A DNA stretch of 64,000 bases from Cyclobacterium jeungdonense (GTDB lineage: Bacteria; Bacteroidota; Bacteroidia; Cytophagales; Cyclobacteriaceae): positions 186,001-250,000 of the forward strand of contig NZ_WMCD01000002.1 of NCBI RefSeq assembly GCF_010994275.1. Reading direction: 5' to 3'. Shown in pieces: positions 25,389-34,300 of this stretch; within the stretch, counting starts at the first letter, position 1, and the number at the start of each line of letters is the position of its first letter. The translations under genes and the position numbers were made by a program. Below the pieces are notes generated by a model. It was not told where the DNA came from. It ran no database searches and was given only the letters and a program-made list of their open reading frames with translations.

Positions 25389-25429
25389 TTTTCGTATGGG
25401 GTCGTGTACGCAAAAAACGGACGGATAGG

Positions 25430-25504
25430 TTACGATTTCGGCAATAAAGCAGCAGCAATGACCATTGTAAAAGCCAATAGGTAAGAAACCTGCATACCTG
25501 CCAT
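25430..25504 (-). other. Possible 24-residue hydrophobic peptide upstream of GH51
   Basis: ATG 25504 to TAA 25430 on the minus strand encodes a short peptide, nearly all hydrophobic after residue 5, ending in LLPKS. It lies 41 bases before the GH51 start and in the same direction. It could be a small membrane peptide, a leader, the end of a lost gene, or chance. Confidence 0.25.
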
Positions 25505-25798
25505 CGTTTTAAATTAATAAAAATTCAATAATCCACAAAAAAATGAGGAGCGCAACACCCCAAACGAAAAAATACCAGGACGCATTAAAGAACTAAATAT
25601 GTCGTGAGCATGGATACTGGCCTGTAGGTTGGAGGCGCTGCACACCTACCCTATGCACCTGCGCTTTGGCCAATTTATTCCATTGATGTCGTTTTGAGAG
25701 CGTAGAACCTATACCTGTATTAAATCTGCGGGCAGACTTAAGGTTTTTAATAAATGATTCACATTGGTTTGATCATGCGACAAATGTTGGGTACTTTT

Positions 25799-25829
25799 CT
25801 ATCGTAAACGATTTAATCCCAAACGATAG
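25799..25829. promoter_or_regulatory. Inverted repeat abutting the DoxX start
   Basis: CTATCGT (25799-25805) and ACGATAG (25823-25829) form a perfect 7-base inverted repeat whose end is 5 bases from ATG 25835; the middle repeats ACGAT. It could be an operator or an RNA hairpin that hides the start. The rest of 25389-25798 shows no gene apart from the small peptide frame. Confidence 0.35.
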
Positions 25830-25834
25830 TCAAA

Positions 25835-26263
25835 ATGAAAACAACGCTTATTCAAAACCTAATGAGAATCCTGCTGGGTGGCCTAATGGTACTGGCAGGA
25901 CTGGGGCATTTGACTTTTCAACGGGAGGAATTCCAGGCCCAGGTTCCGCGATGGTTACCTGAGGATCCAGCGTTTATGGATTTTGTCGTCATATCCTCTG
26001 GCATGGTAGAAATATCGCTGGGACTTGCTATGATCTTTTTAACCGGTTATACCTATTACGTGGGGATTGCGTTGGCGGTCTTTTACGTACTTATCTTCCC
26101 TGGAAACCTATCTCAATACACCAATGGTATCGATGCTTTTGGCTTGGATACCGACCAAAAACGATTGATACGGCTATTTTTCCAACCTGTATTGGTTGTA
26201 TGGGCTCTTTGGTCCACCGGCGCTTTCAATAAATGGATCCAGAAAAATAAAAATAGAACCTAA
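25835..26263 (+). CDS. DoxX-like membrane protein
   Basis: 142 residues, four membrane helices. The opening helix with RILLGGLMVLAGLGHL and the third-helix region (ALAVFYVLIFPGNLSQY) match the DoxX/DoxD-like family. These small inner-membrane proteins are linked to oxidative stress, thiol redox and respiratory side reactions in various bacteria, but no general reaction is known. It is followed by a glutathione peroxidase remnant and a zinc-free oxidoreductase in the same direction, which suggests a redox-stress neighbourhood (inference). Confidence 0.75.
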   Translation: MKTTLIQNLMRILLGGLMVLAGLGHLTFQREEFQAQVPRWLPEDPAFMDFVVISSGMVEISLGLAMIFLTGYTYYVGIALAVFYVLIFPGNLSQYTNGIDAFGLDTDQKRLIRLFFQPVLVVWALWSTGAFNKWIQKNKNRT

Positions 26264-26277
26264 AAAATGTTTTATGA

Positions 26278-26469
26278 TTTCGAAACGAAGCGTTTTGCCA
26301 GCTTACCTATGGGGTGAGTTTTGTTATGTCGGATAAAGTTGACGTGAATGGAAAACAGGCGCATCCCCTCTTTACGTTTCTAAAATCGGACCCTGGCAGC
26401 TTGGTTGGGGATCGCATCAAATGGAATAACAGCGATGAAATGAGATATATCATCGAAAGACAACAATAA
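26278..26469 (+). pseudogene. Truncated glutathione peroxidase gene
   Basis: The frame reads CQLTYGVSF, then DVNGKQAHPLFTFLK, PG and IKWN, in the order and spacing of the second half of glutathione peroxidases (FCxxxYGVxF, KxDVNGxxAHPLF, IKWNFTKF). The first half with the catalytic Cys/Sec and the GYT-containing loop is absent, a stop precedes at 26275, and the frame departs from the family after IKWN. ATG 26326 could still start a 47-residue peptide. It ends 15 bases before the next gene. Confidence 0.75.
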
Positions 26470-26484
26470 CCAATTCCTACTCTT

Positions 26485-27477
26485 ATGAAAGCGGTCCAAT
26501 TTATAACATACGGCAATCCTGAACGAGTGCTTGATGTAAGGGAGGTGGACAAACCCATTCCCAAAAATCACGAGGTATTGGTACAAATACGTGCTACAGC
26601 AATAAATGATTACGATTGGAGCTTGGTAAGGGGCAAACCCTACCTGTACCGACTGCTGTTTGGGCTGTTTCGACCCAGGGTGCAAATCCCCGGAATGGAA
26701 TTGGCCGGAATGGTGGATGCAGTCGGATCGGATGTAACAAGATTTACCGTTGGAGATGCAGTATTTGGAGATATTTCGGAATATGGCTTCGGAACCTTTG
26801 CTGAATACGTCTGTGTAGATGCAAATGCTTTGGTCAAAAAACCCGATAACCTGAGTTTCGAAGAGGCCACGGCGGTACCTCATGCATTTTGTCTGGCTTT
26901 GCAAGCGCTTCGGGACCTTGGCCAACTTACTAAAGGGCAAAAAATCCTTATCAACGGTGGCGGTGGAGGGGTAGGTACCTTAGCCGTTCAGCTGGCCAAA
27001 CTGGAAGACTGTGTCGTTACCGGAGTTGATTCAGGAGAAAAACTGGAGCAAATGAAGGCAATCGGGTATGATCACGTCATAGACTACAAGAAAACCAATT
27101 TCACGAAAAATGGTGACACCTACGATTTGATCCTGGACTGCAAATCCAATCAATATCCCTGGTCTTACTTACGGGCACTATCCCCGAACGGAATATACGT
27201 TACGATCGGTGGCAATCCGGCGGGCTTGATAAATCTGGTCCTTTTTGGCAAAGTCCTATCCCTATTTTCCACCAAAAAGCTTCTGATCCTGAGTTTAAAA
27301 TCCAATAGGAGTTTAGACTTTTTCCTGGAACTTTATGACCAAAAAAAGATTAATATCATCATTGACGGGCCTTATTTACTCAAAGATACCCCGAGGCTCA
27401 TCCAATACTTCGGTGAAGGAAAGCATCGGGGTAAGGTAGTGATAAAGGGCGAAACGGTGTCGTCGTTGTCACACTGA
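26485..27477 (+). CDS. Zinc-free medium-chain NAD(P) oxidoreductase (quinone reductase-like)
   Basis: 330 residues. The N-terminal GroES-like domain contains INDYDWSLVRG and PGMELAGMVDAVGSDV, with no catalytic or structural zinc cysteines; the Rossmann part has LINGGGGGVGTLAVQLAK (about 155-172), the NADPH loop of quinone oxidoreductases. Such proteins reduce quinones or enones with NADPH. It lies just after a glutathione peroxidase remnant and DoxX. The gene ends inside a hairpin that may terminate transcription. Confidence 0.85.
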   Translation: MKAVQFITYGNPERVLDVREVDKPIPKNHEVLVQIRATAINDYDWSLVRGKPYLYRLLFGLFRPRVQIPGMELAGMVDAVGSDVTRFTVGDAVFGDISEYGFGTFAEYVCVDANALVKKPDNLSFEEATAVPHAFCLALQALRDLGQLTKGQKILINGGGGGVGTLAVQLAKLEDCVVTGVDSGEKLEQMKAIGYDHVIDYKKTNFTKNGDTYDLILDCKSNQYPWSYLRALSPNGIYVTIGGNPAGLINLVLFGKVLSLFSTKKLLILSLKSNRSLDFFLELYDQKKINIIIDGPYLLKDTPRLIQYFGEGKHRGKVVIKGETVSSLSH

Positions 27478-27503
27478 AAGACTGACAGAGTCAGCCTTTC
27501 AGT
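27473..27503 (+). terminator. Hairpin overlapping the oxidoreductase stop
   Basis: ACTGAAAGACTGA (27473-27485) pairs with TCAGCCTTTCAGT (27491-27503) with one mismatch around a 5-base loop. The stop codon 27475-27477 is in the left arm. There is only a short pyrimidine run afterwards (TTCCTCT). Confidence 0.45.
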
Positions 27504-27759
27504 TTCCTCTAGCAAGACCTTGCGTGGAAAAATTGGGCACGTTAATACGGTAAATTAGGCTAATCCAGGAAGGCAAAACCAAAGCGGATAAAATCAGGTA
27601 AAAAGGTGTCATTTATTTACTAACTTTATATTCATACTTGCGATCTCAGGGGCAGGTTTATTCAAATCAGCGGATGGACCTGGTTCTGTGTTCTGCAACG
27701 TCCAAATAAGTCCTACGAATACAGCTAAAAACCTAGAGCCCGCCGACTAAGAATAGACC

Positions 27760-28188
27760 ATGGAAAAGCTAGCACGAAAAACCAACCCCAAAGTAATGGA
27801 GGTATTTGCCCGGTATCCTGACCCCATTCGGAAAAAAATGCTTTATTTACGGGAATTGATTATCGAAACTGCCGAAGAAACGGAAGGGGTTGATGAACTG
27901 GAAGAGACATTGAAATGGGGGGAACCAAGTTTTCTAACCAAAAAGGGCAGCACTATTCGAATGGATTGGAAAGCAAAAGCCCCGGATCAGTATGCCTTGT
28001 ATTTCCAATGCACGACTCGGCTGATGGATACCTTTCGAATGGTATTTGACCGAACCTTCCAATACGAGGGGAATCGGGCAATCGTGTTTGAGTTAAATCA
28101 GAAAGTTCCCGTACTGGAACTAAAAGAATGCATTAAAGCGGCTTTAAGGTACCACAAAGTGAAAGACCAACTGACCTTGGGGATTTGA
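27760..28188 (+). CDS. DUF1801 family protein
   Basis: 142 residues, cytoplasmic. The N-terminal helix region RKKMLYLRELIIETAEE, the following EETLKWGEPSFL and the C-terminal LKECIKAALRYHK match DUF1801 (YdhG-like), a small alpha/beta fold of unknown function. The leader and first codons are paralleled at 14750-14870 by a broken copy, so the family was once represented twice or a fragment was copied. It stands alone between two gaps of over 230 bases. Confidence 0.8.
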   Translation: MEKLARKTNPKVMEVFARYPDPIRKKMLYLRELIIETAEETEGVDELEETLKWGEPSFLTKKGSTIRMDWKAKAPDQYALYFQCTTRLMDTFRMVFDRTFQYEGNRAIVFELNQKVPVLELKECIKAALRYHKVKDQLTLGI

Positions 28189-28422
28189 TTTAGCATAAGT
28201 TTTTATTGGTATTTAGCCCTACTAAAACACCCATTTAAACTTAAAACCAATGGAAGAAGGGTAGAGTGGTAGCAATTCCCTTCCCAATGAGCATTTTTGT
28301 TGGTTCCCGCACTAAAGTAGCCACTTGTTTGGCGCTTTTAATCTGTGTAAGAAGATTGGTCTGATATTTATAATCGTGGGCTTCAAAAAATCTTACATTG
28401 TACAAGGATTAATTTCAACGGC

Positions 28423-29508
28423 ATGTTTAAAATACTGCTTTCAATCACAATGAGTTTTGGCCTGGTTAACCTGATTTTTGCCCAGACCGACTCCAACGAG
28501 AGCCCATTAAAAATTAGTGGGTATTTGGAAACCTACTACGTGTACGATTTTGGCGAGCCCGTGGACCACAACCGCCCCGATTTCCTTTATTCATTCAACC
28601 GGCACAACGAAGTAAATCTAAACTTCGGGTACATTCAGGCAGCCTATGACAACGATCAAGTAAGGGGTACCTTGGCGTTGATGACAGGTACCTATGCCAA
28701 TGCCAATCTCGCGGCCGAACCCGGTGTATTGAAAAACATATTTGAAGCCAATGTGGGCGTGAAAATCTCCAAAACCAAAAACCTGTGGGTGGATGCCGGT
28801 ATCTTTGGGTCTCATATTGGCTTTGAAAGTGCCATTGGTGCGACCTGTTGGAACATGACACGCAGCCTGGTAGCTGAAAACTCCCCTTACTATCTTTCCG
28901 GAGCAAAAATTTCGTATACAAGCCATGATGACAAATGGTTTTTGAGCGGGCTAATTCTCAACGGCTGGCAGCGAATACAGCGTCTGCCCGGCAATCAAAC
29001 ACCAGCCTTTGGCCATCAACTTACGTGGACGCCAGGCGAAAACATCAGCCTCAACAGCAGTTCTTTTATTGGCAGCGATACGCCGGACAGCACCCGACAG
29101 ATGCGGTATTTCCATAATTTTTATGGTCAATTTCAAATCCATGAAAAATTTGGGTTTATTGCTGGTTTTGACATTGGCGCCGAGCAAGTAACTACGGGAA
29201 GTAGTGACTACCATACCTGGTACTCCCCTGTCCTGATCGGTCGGTTTACACTTACCGAAAAATGGGCTTTTTCTGCCAGGGTGGAGTACTATTCCGATAA
29301 AGATGAAGTGATCATTTCCACCGGCAATGTTTTTCAAACTTTTGGGTATTCTGTGAATCTGGATGTGCAGGTAATGGAAAATGTGCTCTGGCGGGTAGAA
29401 GGAAGGAACTTTACCAGTAGAGAGGATGAAATTTTCCTGGACAGCCAACAGGCTCCCACGCAAAGCAATTTCTTTATTGGAACTTCATTGAGCATGGCGT
29501 TTAATTGA
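28423..29508 (+). CDS. Outer-membrane beta-barrel porin (OmpL/bbp2-like)
   Basis: 361 residues. Signal peptide to about residue 21 (NLIFAQ). The mature part opens with ISGYLETYYVYDFGEP and contains NEVNLNFGYIQAAY and WVDAGIFGSHIGFESAIG, which match the putative beta-barrel porin-2 family; the C-terminus ends in an alternating strand with Phe near the end (LSMAFN). It should be a general or solute pore of the outer membrane. No transport partner is next to it. Confidence 0.75.
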   Translation: MFKILLSITMSFGLVNLIFAQTDSNESPLKISGYLETYYVYDFGEPVDHNRPDFLYSFNRHNEVNLNFGYIQAAYDNDQVRGTLALMTGTYANANLAAEPGVLKNIFEANVGVKISKTKNLWVDAGIFGSHIGFESAIGATCWNMTRSLVAENSPYYLSGAKISYTSHDDKWFLSGLILNGWQRIQRLPGNQTPAFGHQLTWTPGENISLNSSSFIGSDTPDSTRQMRYFHNFYGQFQIHEKFGFIAGFDIGAEQVTTGSSDYHTWYSPVLIGRFTLTEKWAFSARVEYYSDKDEVIISTGNVFQTFGYSVNLDVQVMENVLWRVEGRNFTSREDEIFLDSQQAPTQSNFFIGTSLSMAFN

Positions 29509-30102
29509 CAATAATTCTTGATAATTGAAATGGCAATTAAGAGAGCTTTTTAAGTTAGGAAATGAATATCATAAAGGATAAAGGTTTTTTGTAGTTATAA
29601 TGGTGAGGATTTTCAGAATCTTACGAAAGTCCCAGAAAGAATATGGGATGAGCAGGCAGTTATTGCGCTTGAGTACTGCTATTGGGGCTTTAGTTAGGGA
29701 ATCAGAAAATGCCCAGTCAATTAGCAAAAACGGAAAAAAGTCAAGAAGGGAAAATTAAAAGCATATCAATGCGAAAAAAACGTGGACATCAAACAGAACC
29801 CCATCTGAGAAGAAAAAGAATGCCTGTCCGGACATGTCCGCTTACTTAGGGACGTCACGGCTTTTTCCGAGAAGGAAAAAAACCAAACACGCGTTTATAA
29901 GTACCCTAAGCCAGAATTCAAAACTACGTTTGCAGCCATTATCAATCCAGATTTAAGCTAATGGAAGGGCGGCTTCGGCCCTGTCTGTTTAATTGTAGGC
30001 CGCAGGCTGCCGGAGTCCATTTCCGCAGCAGCATTGCCCGGTGGATTGGATTAAAACCGGCAGCGAATACGGACACTACTTCGATGAAACCCGCATTGCC
30101 GC
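29509..30102. other. Intergenic between convergent genes, 594 bases
   Basis: A 52-codon basic frame at about 29600-29758 (MVRIFRILRKSQ) is gene-like at its start but unrecognised. CGGACATGTCCG at 29829-29840 is a perfect 12-base palindrome. AGGGC...GCCCT near 29964-29980 forms a short hairpin. No feature can be assigned with confidence. Confidence 0.4.
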
Positions 30103-30537
30103 TTAAAGCGGGAAAAATAGCATGACCACCAGCTTCCATTCCCCATCTTTCTTGACGAGAATGCGTTGTTCTTTGGAAATAGGCGTGGTCGCCCCTCTAT
30201 TTTTCTTGTCAAAGGTCGCCCAGGCCTGGTCTCCGGCAACGGCGATCTGGTAATTGTAAAATACGCTGGGTTCAAGCGGATTTGGCATCTGCTCCATTAA
30301 TGGTCGTAGCTGATTTTCCACTTCTGTCCACCCTTTGAAACTAAGGCTAACTCCATTTCCCCAAATCACATTTTCACTATGATCGTAGAAACTGGAGAAC
30401 GTGTCAAAGTCTTTGGCGCATGCTGCCAGGTGCTCGCCTTCGATTACATGTATGATTGCTTGTTTTTCTGCGTTCTGTGCTCTTGCGGTTAAAACACTTA
30501 CCGCGAAGAAGCAGGTATAAACTATCGCTTTTTTCAT
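30103..30537 (-). CDS. Exported NTF2-like protein (DUF4440-like)
   Basis: 144 residues. Signal peptide ending near TARAQ (residue 21). The mature part shows the NTF2-like order: a helix with EKQAIIHVIEGEHLA, the FYDHSENVIWGNG strand, a KGWTEVENQLRPLM helix, and a final KDGEWKLVVMLFF strand. Ligand and reaction are unknown. It is the last of three minus-strand genes running from the hybrid regulator (31389-35552) through another exported NTF2-like gene, with gaps of 160 and 196 bases. Confidence 0.75.
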   Translation of the reverse strand: MKKAIVYTCFFAVSVLTARAQNAEKQAIIHVIEGEHLAACAKDFDTFSSFYDHSENVIWGNGVSLSFKGWTEVENQLRPLMEQMPNPLEPSVFYNYQIAVAGDQAWATFDKKNRGATTPISKEQRILVKKDGEWKLVVMLFFPL

Positions 30538-30733
30538 GATGAGCTAGATTTTAACGAATATTGTTATTATAAAATAAAATCATGTGATCCCTATTTTTCT
30601 GCCAGTTACCCGCCCAGGTATCATAAAGGGAGCTACTGGCTTTCATAGGATTGGGATGTTGTCTTTCAGGCTATGTGTCGCAAATCATCCATCCAGATTA
30701 TGGGAAAATGCAACAAACTCAGGTATGCCATCT

Positions 30734-31228
30734 CTATTTTTCCGCAAGCGGGGAATGATGTTCGTGAACAATTTTCCATTCACCCTGCCCATTTTTAACG
30801 AAAAGCAAGGTGATCTGGTCATTGATAACGGCGAGGTCATCGCCGAATTTCAGGTGGAAATCCGAGTGGAAAGTGGCATTTGCAACCTTTCCATGGTACA
30901 CTGCCACCTTCAAGTCACGGGCATCCATTTTAACCACCTCGGTGACGTTTCCAAAAACTTCTCTTTCAAAGGCCTCGTTAGCTTCGGCTCCGTTTCGGGC
31001 TGCACCTTGTTTAAACTCCGTAAACTTCGGGCTGTAGAAATGGAACCCGATTAACTTGTCTACATCTCCCTTTTTCACGCTTAGCATGATGTCGTCAATC
31101 GTTTGAATTACCTCTTGTTGCTCTTTTGGATAGTCAGTGACGATGCCTTCGTACTCCTGACCGTTGGCGGTAGTAATCCCAATGAGAAATACCAGGCTCA
31201 GGCAAGAAACATTGATTAGATTTTTCAT
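30734..31228 (-). CDS. Exported NTF2-like protein
   Basis: 164 residues. Signal peptide ending near TANGQ (residue 23). The mature part fits the NTF2-like fold (opening helix QEVIQTIDDIMLSVKKGDVD, later KVAVYHGKVANATFHS and closing GQGEWKIVHEHHS), with the LIGFHFYSPKFTEF region as the first strand set. It is similar in plan to the protein encoded downstream at 30103-30537 but I do not see high identity, so these are distant rather than recent duplicates. It lies downstream of the hybrid regulator in the same direction. Confidence 0.75.
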   Translation of the reverse strand: MKNLINVSCLSLVFLIGITTANGQEYEGIVTDYPKEQQEVIQTIDDIMLSVKKGDVDKLIGFHFYSPKFTEFKQGAARNGAEANEAFEREVFGNVTEVVKMDARDLKVAVYHGKVANATFHSDFHLKFGDDLAVINDQITLLFVKNGQGEWKIVHEHHSPLAEK

Positions 31229-31388
31229 AATATCTTTTTGTTTTGATAGAAAATACTAATCGCAATATCCTACCAGAATGGTCGAAGTAGTTAGTAAGTT
31301 TGTTGCAAAGAATGGCAAAATCGCCAATTTAAATCTTTCTTTTTGGTAATCATGTTCCTAATAACTCATTTAAGTCGCTGATTAACAT

Positions 31389-34300
31389 CTATTTACGTGT
31401 TTCAGAGGGCATTTCTTCAAATTCAGCCGCATACAGCTTGGTGAAATACGAAGGGTCCTTAAACCCTGTCTCGAAGCTGACCTCTCCGATGCTTTTATCC
31501 GTGGTCAGGATCAGCTGACGGGCCCTGTGCAGCCGGGTGAGTTGAATAAAACGTGCCGTTGGAATATCCAGCAGCGCTTTGATTTTGCGGTGCAGTTGGG
31601 TACGGCTCATAGCCATTGCACGGCAAAGTTCCAGGGTACCGAAATCTTCATCCCCTAGGTTATCTTTCACTGCTTGATGCAATTTATCTAAAAAAGCATC
31701 TTGATAATCCGGCAAATGGCGGGCATCCTTTTGCCAAAAGTTCTGTTGTATTTTCCGACGCAAGTCCAGCAACTTTTCTATTCGGATGAGTAATTCCTCT
31801 TTATCGAAAGGTTTGGCCAAATACGCGTCCGCACCAGCTTTCAAACCTTCCAGCCGTTCCCCTTGTGTCGCTTTGGCTGTCAGCAAAATCACCGGAATAT
31901 GACTGGTCCTAAGGTCTCTTTTTAATTTAGCACAAAAGGCAAAACCATCCATTTGGGGCATCATGACGTCGCTGATCACCATATCAGGAATCTCCTCAAG
32001 TGCTTTTTCCATTCCCTCCGCTCCATTCCGCGCCAGCCCGATGCGGTATTGATCCCGCAGAATCCTTTCCAGGTAGTACGCAACATCCTGATTGTCTTCT
32101 ACAAGCAAAATGTAAGGGTCTCCTGCGACGGAGCGGACACTATTTCCGGGGACGAACCCGGTAGATTCTTCCAGGGGAGTGAGAAAAGCACTATCAATAG
32201 TTGGCTTTCGCATAACAAGCTGATCAGAGGCCTCAACTTCCGGACGTGGAAGAAAAACGGTAAAGGTAGTCCCCTGTCCTACCTGACTTTCCACTTCTAT
32301 ACGGCCGCTCATGAGCTTTATCAATTCACTCACCAGTGCAAGGCCAATTCCAGTACCTTCCGTGGCATTTCCCTGATTTTCGGACTGATGGAAACGGTCG
32401 AAAATATGTTTCAACTGATCTTCTGGCATTCCTACTCCCGTATCCCGTATCTTGATACGAATCTCTTTTCCGTCTGCTATTAGCGTTAGCCCTAATTCCA
32501 CCTTGCCATAGTCCGGCGTAAACTTGATGGCATTAAAAATCAGGTTGGATACCAACTGTTGCATTTTCTCTTCATCGAAATCCATGGGAATAGTAGCCGG
32601 ATCTGCATAAAAAACAAGCTGCAGGTGCTTACGCTGCGCCAGAGATTGAAACGATTCCACTAAATAGTTCAGAAATCGGGCTACATCGCCAGCAACAGGC
32701 CGGAGTTCCGTTTTTTTCGATTCCAGCTTTTGGAGTCGAAGAATCTGATTGACCAGGCCCAACAATTGGTTGCTATTTCGCTGAATCAGCCTCTTTTCCT
32801 TTTCGTGCCCTTCGATTTCGTCTGTGATACCGCTGATAACCGTGAGCGGTGTGCGAAATTCATGCGTAATATTGGTATACAGCCGATTTTTTAAGGCATC
32901 CATTTCCTTGAGTTTTCGCGCCTCTACCAAGGCTAGCTTTCGGCGCAAAATCGCACGATAACTAAAATAGGAAAGTATCATTAACGCCAGCAGAAATAAA
33001 GCCAATACCCACCAGCGTTGCCACCAGGGAGTTAGTATAACGATGTCCATATTCAGTGACGGTTCCGTAACCAAACCATTGGCACTTCTTACCCTGGCTT
33101 TTAACGTATACGATCCGGGCGGAACCTTAAAATAGGACACCAGACCCTGCTGATCCGCTATCTTCCAGTTTAAATCATAGCCATGAAGCATGTATTCGAT
33201 AGATATGGGCTGGTCTTTTTGAAAATAAGGAGCTTTCAAACTTAGGGAAAAGATATTCTGTTCGGGAGGCAAGGTAATTTGCTTTGCTTCCCGAAGACTT
33301 GCCGCCGCCGGACTCAGGTATTTCGGCAGCAGCGCTTCTCCCTGGTTTTCAAACCGGTCCAAAATAACATCCGGCAGCTGACCGACTTTAGCGGCTAGTA
33401 AATGTTGACCGGAAAACTGCATAAAACCACCCTGACCTCCGACCAGAAAGCGGTCGTCTCCCAGGCCTTCTATCGGCTGCCACCAATTGCTGCTGACGGG
33501 TAAGGTATGCCATGGAAAGACCGTAAAATTCGAACTTGTTGGATTCAAATGGGCCAATCCATCCAGACTGGTACTCCAGACACCACCATTACTGTCCAGA
33601 TGGATACTCCAATACCAATTATAATCCCTGCTTCGGGCAAACAACTGTTTGCTGCCCGATTTCGGATCAAATCTCACAATAACGCCGCGCTTACTGATCC
33701 AGAGGGCACCATTTGGAGCACCGGTAATGTCTGTAATTGCGTCGACTTCGGAAAACGCCTCCACTTCCATCCCATGGAAGTGGTGCTCAAAAACCTCCTG
33801 GGTGGGTAGGAAGCGATCCAGGAACGCCGGCTCGGAAGGCTCAAGCAGCGTACCTCCACCTCCTACCCAGATGATCCCCGATGGATCCTCGTACAAACTG
33901 GTAACAAAATTACCCCCGAGGCTGGTGGAATCCAACGGATCGTAGCGGTACTGTGTAGAGATTCCGGTTACCGGGTCGTATCGATTGAGACCTCCACCCC
34001 AGGTGGCGATCCAGATATTGCCGGTACGATCCTCCAGTATATCCATGATCAGGTCGGAGGAAAGCTTGTTGGGATTCTCAGGGTCCTTTCGCAGGACTTC
34101 TTTCGTCCCGCTATCCAGGTTGAGACGCAGGAGTCCGCAAGGTTGCGGCCAGCATCCGATCCAAAGATTACCCTTTCTGTCCTGATGAAGTGCTTTTATA
34201 CTTTTTTCGCCGGAATCCAGCTTCATGGCCCGAAGGAGGCCACTGGATTGATAACGAAACAAGCCATTGTCCTGGGTGCCTATCCAGCCTTCCTCACCAG

